A stretch of DNA of 64,000 nucleotides. Origin: Calliopsis andreniformis (Eukaryota > Arthropoda > Insecta > Hymenoptera > Andrenidae). Where the stretch lies: assembly GCF_051401765.1 (NCBI RefSeq), contig NW_027480429.1:12032157-12096156 (forward strand). The letters are read 5' to 3'. This document shows, piece by piece, positions 24,911-37,400 of this stretch (position 1 is the first letter of the stretch; the number at the start of each line of letters is the position of its first letter). Both the position numbers and the translations under genes were made by a program. The notes under the pieces are model-generated. The model saw nothing but the letters and a program-made list of their open reading frames with translations, was not told the DNA's origin and did no database searches.

Positions 24911-25652
24911 ATATAAATACAACAGCTTTTCCATTGTATATAATGTATATTTGCAAACAGTGTGAAAGTAATAGTCATTTCCATGTTCCGGGCAACCTAG
25001 TCTTCACTCTAGGGCGTTGTTCCACCAGATCGAATAGTTAGGGCCTAAGAAGTCAACGGAAGAAGAATAAAATACAATATAAGTACAATAGTTTTTCCAT
25101 CGCATAAAATGAATAATGGCAAACATTGTGAAAGTAATGGTCATTTCTACGTTCCGGGCAACCTAGGCGTCACTATAGGGCGTTGCTCCACCACACCTAA
25201 TAGCTACGGCCTTAGAAGTCAACCCCAGATGAATAAAATACAATAAAGGTGCCACAGCATTTCCATCGTATAAAACGAATAATTGCAACCAGTGCGAAAG
25301 TTATGGTCATTTCTACTTTCCGGGCAACCTAGGCTTCACCCTAGGGCGTTGTTCCACCAGATCGAACAGCTAGGGCCCAAGAAGTCAACGCCAGAAGCAT
25401 GAAATACAATATAAATATAACAGTTTTTCCATTGTACAAAACGAATAATAGCAACCAGTGTGAAAGTTATGGTCATTTCTACGTTCCGGGCAACCGAGGC
25501 TTCACCCTAGGCCGTTGTTCCACCAGATCGAATAGTTAGGGCCTAAGAAGTGAACGCCAGAAGCATAAAACACAATATAAATACAACAGCTTTTCCATCG
25601 TATATAATGTATATTTGCAAACAGTGTGAAAGTAATGGTCATTTCCATGTTC
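24911..25652. repeat. Block matching 18,605-19,345
   Basis: Second copy of the five-monomer run described at 18,605. Its right portion overlaps the start of the 3,322-bp tandem unit, so this older block was partly swept up in the later 25.5-32.2 kb duplication. Confidence 0.8.
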
Positions 25653-28600
25653 CGGGCAACCTAGACTTCACTCTAGGTTGTTGCTCCACCAGATCGAATA
25701 GTTAGGGCCTTAGAAGTCAACGCCCGAAGCATAAAATACAAAATAAATAAAACACTTTTTCCATTGTATAAAACGAATAATTGCTACCAGTGTGGAAGTT
25801 ATGGTCATTTCTACGTTCCGGGCAACCTGGGCTTCACTCTAGGGCGGTGCTCCACCAGATCAAATAGTTAGGGCCTAAGAAGTGAACGCCAGAAGCATAA
25901 AATACAATATAAATACAACAGTTTTTCTATCATATAAAACGAGTAATTGCAACCAGTATGAAAGTTGTGGTCATTTCTACTTTCCGGGCAACCTAGGCTC
26001 CACTCTAGGGCGTTGCTCCACCAAACCGAATAGCTAGGGCCTTAGAAGTCAACGCCAGAAGCATAAAATACAATAAAGATGTAAAAGTTTTTCCATCGTA
26101 TAACAGGAATAACTGCAAACAGTGTGAAAGTACTGGTCATTTCTACGTCCCGGGTAACCTAGGTTTCACTCTAGGGCGTTGCTCCACCAGATCGAATAGC
26201 TAGGGACTTAGAATTCAACGCCATAAGAATAAAATACAATATAAATATAACAGTTTTTCCATCGTATAAAACGAATAATAGCAACCAGTGTGAAAGTTAT
26301 GGTCATTTCAACGTTCCGGTCAATCTAGGCTTCACTCTAGGGCGATGCTCCACCAGATCAATCAGTTAGGGCCTTAGAAGTCAACGCCCGAAGCATAAAA
26401 TGAAAAATAAATAGAACAGTTTTTCCATTGTATAAAACGAATAATTGCTACCAGTGTAAAAGTTATGGTCATTTCAACGTTCCGGGCAACCTACGCTTCA
26501 CCCTAGGGCGTTGCTCCACCAGATCGAATAGTTAGGGCCTTAGAAGTCAACGCCCGAAGCATAAAATACAAAATAAATAAAACACTTTTTCCATCGTATA
26601 AAACGAATAATTGCTACCAGTGTAAAAGTTATGTTCATTTCTACTTTCCGGGCAACCTAGGCTTCACTCTAGGGCGTTGCTCCACCAGATCGAATAGTTA
26701 GGGCCTTAGAAGTCAACGCCCGAAGCATAAAATACAGAATAAATAGAACAGTTTTTCCATCGTATAAAACGAATAATTGCTACCAGTGTGAAAGTCATGG
26801 TCATTTCTACTTTCCGGGCAACCTAGGCTTCACCCTAGGGCGTTGCTCCAACAGATTGAATAGTTAGGGCCTTAGAAGTCAATGCCCGAAGCATAAAATG
26901 CGATATAAATAAAACAGTTTTTCCATCGTATAAAACGAATAATTGCTACCAGTGTGAAAGTTATGGTCATTTCTACGTTCCGCGCAACCTGGGCTTTACC
27001 CCACGGCGTTGTTCCACCAGACGGAATAGTTAGGGTTTGGAAGAAGTCAACGCCAGAAGCATAAAATACGATATAAATACAACAGCTTTTCCATCGTATA
27101 TAAGGTATACTTGCAAACAGTGTCAAAGTAATGGTCATTTCTACGTACCGGGCAACCTAGGCTCCACTCTAGGGCGTTGCTCCACCAAATCGAATAACTA
27201 GGTCCTTAGAAGTCAACGCCAGAAGAATAAAATACAATAAAGATGCAAAAGTTTTTCCATCGTATAACAGGAATAACTGCAAACAGTATGAAAGTACTGG
27301 TCATTTCTACATTCCGGGTAACCTAGGTTTCACGCTAGGGCGTTGCTCCACCAGATCGAATAGCTAGGGACTTAGAATTCAACGCCTTAAGAATAAAATA
27401 CAATATAAGTACACCAGTTTTTCCATCGTATAAAATGAATAATTGCAACCAGTGTGAAAGTTATGGTCATTTCTACATTTCGAGCAACCTAGGCTTCACT
27501 CTAGGGCGTTGTTCCACCAGATCGAATAGATAGGGCCAAAGAAGTGAACTGCAGAAGCATAAAATACAATATAAATACAACAGTTTTTCCATCCTATACA
27601 ACGAATAATTGCAACCAGTATGAAAGTTATGGTCATTTCTACTTTCCGGGCGACCTAGGCTTGACCCTAGGGCGTTGCTCCAACAGATTGAATAGTTAGG
27701 GCCTTAGAAGTCAATGCCCGAAGCATAAAATACATTATAAATACAACAGTTTTTCCATCATATAAAACGAATAATTGCAACTAGTATGAAAGTTATGGTC
27801 ATTTCTACTTTCCGGGCAACCTAGGCTTCACCCTAGGGCGTTGCTCCAACAGATTGAATAGTTAGGGCCTTAGAAGTCAATGCCCAAAGCATAAAATGCA
27901 ATAAAAATACAACAGTCTTTCCATCATATAACAGGAATAATTGCAACCCGTGTGAAAGCTATGGTCATTTCTACTTTCCGGGAAACCCAGGCTTCACCCT
28001 AGGGAGTTGTTCCACATGATGAAATAGTTAGGGCCTAAGAAGTCAACGCCAGAAGCATAACATACGATATAAATACAACAGCTTTTCCATCGCATAAAAC
28101 GAATAATTGCAACCAGTTTGAAAGTGATGGTCATTTCTACGTACCGGGCAACCTAGGCTTCACTATAGGGCGTTGCTCCACCAGATCAAACAGTAAGTGC
28201 CTTAGAAGTCAGCGCCCGAGGCATAAAATACAAAATAAATAGAACAGTTTTTCCATTGTATAAAACGAATAATTGCTACCAGTGTAAAGGTTATGTTCAT
28301 TTCTACGTTCCGGGCAACCTAGGCTTCACCCTAGGGCGTTGTTCCACCAGATCGAATAGTTCGGGCCTAAGAAGTGATCGCCAGATGCATAAAATACAAT
28401 ATAAATACAACAGTTTTTCCATCATATAAAACGAATAATTGCCACCAGTATGAAAGCTATGGTCATTTCTACTTTCCGGGCAACCTAGGCTTCACCCTAG
28501 GGCGTTGCTCCAACAGATTGAATAGTTAGGGCCTTAGAAGTCTATGCACGAAGCATAAAATGCAATAAGAATACAACAGTTTTTCCATCATATAACAGGA

Positions 28601-28844
28601 ATAATTGCAACCAATTTGAAAGTGATGGTCATTTATACGTACCGGGCAACCTAGGCTTCACTCGAAGGCGTTGCTCCACCAGATCGAATAGTTAGGGCCT
28701 TAGAAGTCAACGCCATAAGAAAAAAACACAATATAAGTACAACAGTTTTTCCATCATATAAAACGAATAATTGCAACCAGTACGAAAGTTATGGTCATTT
28801 CTACTTTTCGGGCAACCTAGGCTTCACGCTGGGATGTTGCTCCA
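25523..28844. repeat. 3,322-bp tandem HOR (20 monomers), unit 1
   Basis: Every landmark in this unit recurs 3,322 bp later in the same order, for example the GCAATGCCCGAAGC-type monomer near 26,880/30,202, the GGTTTGGAAGAAGTC monomer near 27,033/30,355 and the TTCCACATGATG monomer near 28,010/31,332. Fewer than about ten substitutions were noticed, including CCACGGCG versus CCAGGGCG, TATACAACG versus TATAAAACG, and AAACCCAGG versus AAACCTAGG. The right breakpoint lies near 28,834-28,850. Confidence 0.92.
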
Positions 28845-31800
28845 CCAGATCGAATAGTTAGGGCCTAAGAAGTGAACGCCAGAAGCATAAAACACAATAT
28901 AAATACAACAGCTTTTCCATCGTATATAATGTATATTTGCAAACAGTGTGAAAGTAATGGTCATTTCCATGTTCCGGGCAACCTAGACTTCACTCTAGGT
29001 TGTTGCTCCACCAGATCGAATAGTTAGGGCCTTAGAAGTCAACGCCCGAAGCATAAAATACAAAATAAATAAGACACTTTTTCCATTGTATAAAACGAAT
29101 AATTGCTACCAGTGTGGAAGTTATGGTCATTTCTACGTTCCGGGCAACCTGGGCTTCACTCTAGGGCGGTGCTCCACCAGATCAAATAGTTAGGGCCTAA
29201 GAAGTGAACGCCAGAAGCATAAAATACAATATAAATACAACAGTTTTTCTATCATATAAAACGAGTAATTGCAACCAGTATGAAAGTTGTGGTCATTTCT
29301 ACTTTCCGGGCAACCTAGGCTCCACTCTAGGGCGTTGCTCCACCAAACCGAATAGCTAGGGCCTTAGAAGTCAACGCCAGAAGCATAAAATACAATAAAG
29401 ATGTAAAAGTTTTTCCATCGTATAACAGGAATAACTGCAAACAGTGTGAAAGTACTGGTCATTTCTACGTCCCGGGTAACCTAGGTTTCACTCTAGGGCG
29501 TTGCTCCACCAGATCGAATAGCTAGGGACTTAGAATTCAACGCCATAAGAATAAAATACAATATAAATATAACAGTTTTTCCATCGTATAAAACGAATAA
29601 TAGCAACCAGTGTGAAAGTTATGGTCATTTCAACGTTCCGGTCAATCTAGGCTTCACTCTAGGGCGATGCTCCACCAGATCAATCAGTTAGGGCCTTAGA
29701 AGTCAACGCCCGAAGCATAAAATGAAAAATAAATAGAACAGTTTTTCCATTGTATAAAACGAATAATTGCTACCAGTGTAAAAGTTATGGTCATTTCAAC
29801 GTTCCGGGCAACCTACGCTTCACCCTAGGGCGTTGCTCCACCAGATCGAATAGTTAGGGCCTTAGAAGTCAACGCCCGAAGCATAAAATACAAAATAAAT
29901 AAAACACTTTTTCCATCGTATAAAACGAATAATTGCTACCAGTGTAAAAGTTATGTTCATTTCTACTTTCCGGGCAACCTAGGCTTCACTCTAGGGCGTT
30001 GCTCCACCAGATCGAATAGTTAGGGCCTTAGAAGTCAACGCCCGAAGCATAAAATACAGAATAAATGGAACAGTTTTTCCATCGTATAAAACGAATAATT
30101 GCTACCAGTGTGAAAGTCATGGTCATTTCTACTTTCCGGGCAACCTAGGCTTCACCCTAGGGCGTTGCTCCAACAGATTGAATAGTTAGGGCCTTAGAAG
30201 TCAATGCCCGAAGCATAAAATGCGATATAAATAAAACAGTTTTTCCATCGTATAAAACGAATAATTGCTACCAGTGTGAAAGTTATGGTCATTTCTACGT
30301 TCCGCGCAACCTGGGCTTTACCCCAGGGCGTTGTTCCACCAGACGGAATAGTTAGGGTTTGGAAGAAGTCAACGCCAGAAGCATAAAATACGATATAAAT
30401 ACAACAGCTTTTCCATCGTATATAAGGTATACTTGCAAACAGTGTCAAAGTAATGGTCATTTCTACGTACCGGGCAACCTAGGCTCCACTCTAGGGCGTT
30501 GCTCCACCAAATCGAATAACTAGGTCCTTAGAAGTCAACGCCAGAAGAATAAAATACAATAAAGATGCAAAAGTTTTTCCATCGTATAACAGGAATAACT
30601 GCAAACAGTATGAAAGTACTGGTCATTTCTACATTCCGGGTAACCTAGGTTTCACGCTAGGGCGTTGCTCCACCAGATCGAATAGCTAGGGACTTAGAAT
30701 TCAACGCCTTAAGAATAAAATACAATATAAGTACACCAGTTTTTCCATCGTATAAAATGAATAATTGCAACCAGTGTGAAAGTTATGGTCATTTCTACAT
30801 TTCGAGCAACCTAGGCTTCACTCTAGGGCGTTGTTCCACCAGATCGAATAGATAGGGCCAAAGAAGTGAACTGCAGAAGCAGAAAATACAATATAAATAC
30901 AACAGTTTTTCCATCCTATAAAACGAATAATTGCAACCAGTATGAAAGTTATGGTCATTTCTACTTTCCGGGCGACCTAGGCTTGACCCTAGGGCGTTGC
31001 TCCAACAGATTGAATAGTTAGGGCCTTAGAAGTCAATGCCCGAAGCATAAAATACATTATAAATACAACAGTTTTTCCATCATATAAAACGAATAATTGC
31101 AACTAGTATGAAAGTTATGGTCATTTCTACTTTCCGGGCAACCTAGGCTTCACCCTAGGGCGTTGCTCCAACAGATTGAATAGTTAGGGCCTTAGAAGTC
31201 AATGCCCAAAGCATAAAATGCAATAAAAATACAACAGTCTTTCCATCATATAACAGGAATAATTGCAACCCGTGTGAAAGCTATGGTCATTTCTACTTTC
31301 CGGGAAACCTAGGCTTCACCCTAGGGAGTTGTTCCACATGATGAAATAGTTAGGGCCTAAGAAGTCAACGCCAGAAGCATAACATACGATATAAATACAA
31401 CAGCTTTTCCATCGCATAAAACGAATAATTGCAACCAGTTTGAAAGTGATGGTCATTTCTACGTACCGGGCAACCTAGGCTTCACTATAGGGCGTTGCTC
31501 CACCAGATCAAACAGTAAGTGCCTTAGAAGTCAGCGCCCGAGGCATAAAATACAAAATAAATAGAACAGTTTTTCCATTGTATAAAACGAATAATTGCTA
31601 CCAGTGTAAAGGTTATGTTCATTTCTACGTTCCGGGCAACCTAGGCTTCACCCTAGGGCGTTGTTCCACCAGATCGAATAGTTCGGGCCTAAGAAGTGAT
31701 CGCCAGATGCATAAAATACAATATAAATACAACAGTTTTTCCATCATATAAAACGAGTAATTGCCACCAGTATGAAAGCTATGGTCATTTCTACTTTCCG

Positions 31801-32166
31801 GGCAACCTAGGCTTCACCCTAGGGCGTTGCTCCAACAGATTGAATAGTTAGGGCCTTAGAAGTCTATGCACGAAGCATAAAATGCAATAAGAATACAACA
31901 GTTTTTCCATCATATAACAGGAATAATTGCAACCAATTTGAAAGTGATGGTCATTTATACGTACCGGGCAACCTAGGCTTCACTCGAAGGCGTTGCTCCA
32001 CCAGATCGAATAGTTAGGGCCTTAGAAGTCAACGCCATAAGAAAAAAACACAATATAAGTACAACAGTTTTTCCATCATATAAAACGAATAATTGCAACC
32101 AGTACGAAAGTTATGGTCATTTCTACTTTTCGGGCAACCTAGGCTTCACGCTGGGGCGTTGCTCCA
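28845..32166. repeat. 3,322-bp tandem HOR (20 monomers), unit 2
   Basis: Second unit of the tandem duplication. It ends where GCTGGGGCGTTGCTCC continues into sequence matching 23.5 kb, whereas unit 1 jumps at the same point into the start of unit 2. This is the expected signature of one unequal exchange between misaligned arrays. Confidence 0.92.
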
Positions 32167-32539
32167 ACAGATTGAATAGTTTGGGCCTTAGAAGTCAATG
32201 CCCGAAGCATAAAATGCAATAAAAATACAACAGTTTTTCCATCGTATAACAGGATTAATTGCAACCAGTTTGAAAGTGATGGTCATTTCTACGTTCCGGG
32301 CAACCTAGGCTTCACTCTAGGGCGTTGCTCCACTAGATCGAAAAGCTAGGGCCTTAGAAGTCAACGCCAGAAGCATAAAATACAATATAAATACAACAGT
32401 TTTTCCACCGTATAAAACGAATAATTGCAACCAGTATGAAACTTATCGTCATTTCTGCTTTTCGAGCAACCTAGGCTTCACCCTAGGGCGTTGCTCCAAC
32501 AGATTGAATAGTTAGGGACTTGGAAGGCAACGCCGGAAG

Positions 32540-33645
32540 CATAAAATACAACATAAATACAACAGTTGTTCCATCGTGTAACAGGAACATTTGCAACCAG
32601 TGTGAACGATATGGTCATTTCTACGGTCCGGGCAACCTAGGATTCACTCTAGGGCGTTGCTCCACCAGACCGAATAGTTAGGCCCTTAGAAGTCAACGCC
32701 GGAAGCATAAAATACAACATAAATACAACAGCTCTTCCATCGCATATAATGTATATTTGCAAACAGTGTGAAAGTAATGGTCATTTCTACGTTTCGGGCA
32801 ACCTAGGATTCACTCTACGGCGTTGCTCCACGTGATCGAATAATTGGGGACTTAGAATTCAACGCCAGAAGAATAAAATACAATTAAAATGCCACAGTTT
32901 TTCCATCGTATAACAGGATTAACTGCAACCAGTGTGAAAGTAATGGTCATTTCTACGTTCCGGGCAACATAGGCTTCACTCTAGGGCGTTGCTCCACCAG
33001 ATCGAATAGCAAGAATCTTTGAAGTCAACGCCCGAAACATAAAATACAATATAAATACAACAGTTTTTCCATCGTATAAAACGAATTATATAAACCAGTG
33101 TGAAAGTGATGGTCATTTCTACGATCCGGGCAACCTAGGCTTCACTCTAGGGCGTTGTTCCACCAGATCGAATAGTTAGGGCGCCAGAAGTCGACGCCAG
33201 GGGCATAAAATACAATATAAATACAACAGCTATTCCATCGTATAAAACGAAGAATTGCAACCAGTATGAAAGTTATGGTCATTTCTACGTTCCGGGCAAC
33301 CTAGGCTTCTCCCTAGGGCGTTAGTCCACCAGATCGTATGGTTAGGGCCTTAGAAGTCAACTCCCGAAGCATAAAATGCAATAAAAATACAACAGTTTTT
33401 CCATCGTATAACAGGAATAATTGCAACCAGTGTGAAAGAGATGGTCATTTCTACGTACCGGGCTACCTAGGCTTCACTCTAGCTCGTTGTTCCACCAAAT
33501 CGAATAGTTAGGGCCTAAGATGTCAACGCCGGAAGCATAAAATACGATATATGTACAACAGTCTTTCCATCGTATAAAACGAATAATTGCAACCACTGTG
33601 AAAGTAATGGCCATTTCAACATTCCGGGAAACCTAGGCTTCACTC
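32540..33645. repeat. ~1.1-kb block matching 20,585-21,690
   Basis: Highly similar copy of a block 11,955 bp upstream. Its left edge abuts a different copied segment (31,696-32,520, which matches 23,061-23,885). The junction in the GGACTTGGAAG region at about 32,520-32,545 therefore joins two pieces that lie in the opposite order upstream. Confidence 0.85.
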
Positions 33646-33689
33646 TAGGGCGTTGGTCCACCAGATCCAAAGCCTAGGGCCTAGGAAGT

Positions 33690-34418
33690 CAACGCTAAAA
33701 GCATGAAATACAATAAAAATACAACAGTTTTTTCATCGAATAAAACGAATAATTGCAACCAGTGCGAAAGTTATAGTCATTTCTACGATTCGGGCAACCT
33801 AGGCTTCACTCTAGGACGTTGTTCCACCAAATCGAATAGTTAGGGCCTAAGAAGTCAACGCCTGAAGCATAAAATACAATATAAATACAACAGCTTTTCC
33901 ATCGTATAAAACGAATAATTGCAACCAGTGTGAAAGTTATGGTCACTTCTACGTTCCGGTCAACCTTGGCTTCACTCTAGGGCGTTAATCCGCCAGATCC
34001 AATATTTAGGGCCTTAGAAGTCAACGCCAGAAGCATAAGATACAATATAAATTCAACACTTTTTCCATCGTATAACAGGTATAATTGCAGCCAGTGTGAA
34101 AGATATGGTCATTTCTACGTTCCGGGCAACCTAGGCTTCACTCTAGGACGTTGTTCCACCAGATCGAATAGTTAGGGCCTAAGAAGTCAACGCTAAAAGC
34201 ATGAAATACAATAAAAATACAACAGTTTTTTCATCGAATAAAACGAATAATTGCAACCAGTGCGAAAGTTATAGTCATTTCTACGATTCGGGCAACCTAG
34301 GCTTCACTCTAGGACGTTGTTCCACCAGATCGAATAGTTAGGGCCTAAGAAGTCAACGCCTGAAGCATAAAATACAATATAAATACAACAGCTTTTCCAT
34401 CGTATAAAACGAATAATT
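33690..34418. repeat. 498-bp duplication with AACGCTAAAAGCATG monomer
   Basis: The distinctive CGCTAAAAGCATGAAATAC monomer, with its TTTTTTCATCGAATAAAACG core, starts at 33,693 and again at 34,191, three monomers later. The match continues for about 230 bp. Between them lies a segment that matches 18,260-18,545. Confidence 0.75.
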
Positions 34419-37400
34419 GCTACCAGTGTAAAAGTTATGTTCATTTCTACGTTCCGGGCAACCTAGGCTTCACCCTAGGGCGTTGTTCCACCAGATCGAA
34501 TAGTTCGGGCCTAAGAAGTGATCGCCAGATGCATAAAATACAAAATAAATAAAACAGTTTTTCCATCGTATAAAACGAATAATTGCTACCAGTGTGAAAG
34601 TTACAGTCAGTTCTACGTTCCGCGCAACCTGGGCTTTACCCTAGGGCGTTGTTCCACGAGATGGAATAGCTAGGGACTTAGAATTCAACGCCATAAGAAT
34701 AAAATACAATATAAGTGCAACAGATTTTCCATCGTATAAAATGAATAATTGCAACCAGTGTGAAAGTTATGGTCATTTCTACATTCCGGCCAACCTAGGC
34801 TTCACCCTAGGGCGTTGCTCCACCAGATCGAATAGTTAGGGCCTTAGAAGTCAACGCCAGAAGCTTAAAATATAATAAAGATGCAAGAGTTTTTCCATCG
34901 TTTTACAGGAATAACTGCAACCAGTGTGAATGTACTGGTCATTTCTACGTTCCGGATAACCTAGGCTTCACTCTAGGGCGTTGTTCCACCAGATCGAACA
35001 GTTAGGGCCTAAGAAGTCAACGCCAGAAGTATAAAATACAATGTAAATATAACAGTTTTTCCATCGTATAAATCGAATGATAGCAACCAGTGTGAAAGTT
35101 ATGGTCATTTCTACGTTCCGGGCAACCTAGGCTTCACTCTAGGGCGTTGCTCCACCAGATCGAATAGTTAGGGCCTTAGAAGTCAACGCTCAAAGCATAA
35201 AATACAAAATAAATAAAACAGTTTTTCCATCGTATAAAACGAAAAATTGCTACCAGTGTGAAAGTTATGGTCATTTCTACGTTCCGCGCAACCTGGGCTT
35301 TACCCTAGGGCGTTGTTCCACGAGATGTAATAGCTAGGGACTTAGAATTCAACGCCATAAGAATAAAATACAATTTAAGTACAACAGTTTTTCCATCGTA
35401 TAAAATGAATAGTTGCAAACATTGTAAAAGTAATGGTCATTTCTACGTTCCGGGCAACCTAGGCGTCACTCTAGGGCGTTGCTCCACCACATCTAATAGC
35501 TACGGCCTTAGAAGTCAACGCCAGAAGGATAAAATACAATATAAATACAACAGCTTTTCCATCGTACAAAATGAATCATAGCAAACAGTGTGAAAGTAAT
35601 TGTGATTTCTACGTTCCCGGCAACCTAGGCTTCACTCTAGGTCGTTGCTCCACCAGATCAAATAGCTAGCGACTTAGAATTAAACGCCAGAAGCATAGAA
35701 TACAATAAAAATACAACAGTTTTTCCATCGTATAACAGGAGTAATTGCAACCAGTGTGAATGAAATGGTCATTTCCAGGTTCCGGGCAACCTAGGTTTCA
35801 CTCTAGGGCGTTGGTCCTCCAGATCGAATAGCTAGGGCCTAAGAAGTCAACGCCAGAAGCATAAAATACGATATAAATACAACAGCTTTTCCATCGTATA
35901 AAACAAATAATTGCAACAAGTGTGAAAGTTATGGTCATTTCTACGTTCCGGGCAACGTAGGCTTCACCCTAGGCCGTTGGTCCACCAGATCGAATAGTTA
36001 GGGCCTAAGAAGTGAACGCCAGAAGCATAAAATGCAATAAAAATACAATAGCTTTTCCATCGTATAGCAGGAATAATTTGCAACCAGTGTGATAGTAGTG
36101 GTCATTTCTACGTTCCGGGCAACCCAGGTTTCACTCCAGGGCGTTGCTCCACCAGATCGAATAGTTACGGCCTAAGAAGTCAACGCCAGAAGCATAAAAT
36201 ACGATGAAGATGCAACAGTTTTTCCATCGTATAAAACGAATAATTGCAATCAGTGTGAAAGTTATGGTCATTTCTACATTCCGAGCAACCTAGGCTTCAC
36301 TCTAGGGCATTGCTCCACCAGATCGAATAGTTAGGGCCTAAGAAGTCGACGCCGGAAGCATAAAATACAATATAAATACAACAGCTTTTCCACCGTATGA
36401 AATGAATAATTGCAAACAGTGTGAAAGTAATGGTCATTTCTACGTTCCGGGCTACCCAGGCTTCACTCTAGGGCGTTGCTCCACCAGATCGGCTAGCTAG
36501 GGACTTAGAAGTCAACGCCCGAAGCATAAAACACAATATAAATACAACAGCTTTTCCATCGTATTAAACGAATAATTCCAACCAGTGTGAAAGTTATGGT
36601 CATTTCTACGTTTCGGGAAACCTAGGCTTGACTCTAGGGCGTTGGTCCACCAGATCGAATAGTTAGGGCCTTAGAAGTCAACGCCCGATGCATAAAATAC
36701 AATAAAAATCCAACCGTTTTTCCATCGTATAACAGGAATAATTGCAACCAGAGTGAAAGTAATGGTCATTTCTAGGTTTCGGGCAACCTAGGCTTCGCTC
36801 TAGGGCGTTGCTCCACCAGATCCAATAGCTGGGGCCTTTGAACCCAACGCCAGAAGCCTAAAATAAAATAAAAATACAACAATGTTTCAATCGTATAACA
36901 GGAATAATTGCAACAAGTGTGACGGTAATGGTCATTTCTACGTTCCGGGAAACCTAGGCTTCACGATAGGTCGGTGCGCCACCACATCGAATAGCTATGG
37001 CATTAGAAGTCAACGCCAGAATCATAAAATACAATATAATTGAACAGTATTTCCATCGTATATAATGAATAATTGTAAACAGTGTGAAAGTAATTGTCAT
37101 TTCTACATTCCGGGCAACCCAGGCTTCACTCTAGGGCGTTGCGCCACCCCGTCGAATAGCTACGACCTTAGAAGGCAACGCCTGAAGCATAAAATACAAT
37201 AAAGATACAACAGTCTTTCCATCGTATAACAGGAATAATTGCAACCAGTGTGAAAGTAATGGTCATTTCTACGCTCAGGGCAACCTGGGCTTCACTTTTG
37301 GGCGTTGTTGCACCAGATCGAATAGTTAGGGCCTAAGAAGTCAACGCTGGAAGCATAAATTACAATAAAAATGCAACAGTTTTTCCAACGTATAGCATGA

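Larger units (their letters stand above)
11928..25522. repeat. Satellite domain 3: mosaic of recurring short blocks
   Basis: About 82 monomers of mixed subtype, including many with the TATATAATGTATATTTGC core. Short runs recur at unrelated spacings: 498 bp (11.9/12.4 kb), 2,987-3,319 bp (12.4-13.7/15.4-17.1 kb), 5,806 bp (14.0/19.8 kb), 5,309 bp (15.1/20.4 kb) and 6,306 bp (18.6/24.9 kb). The order of blocks differs between occurrences. No gene, transposon or non-satellite insert is visible. Confidence 0.85.
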
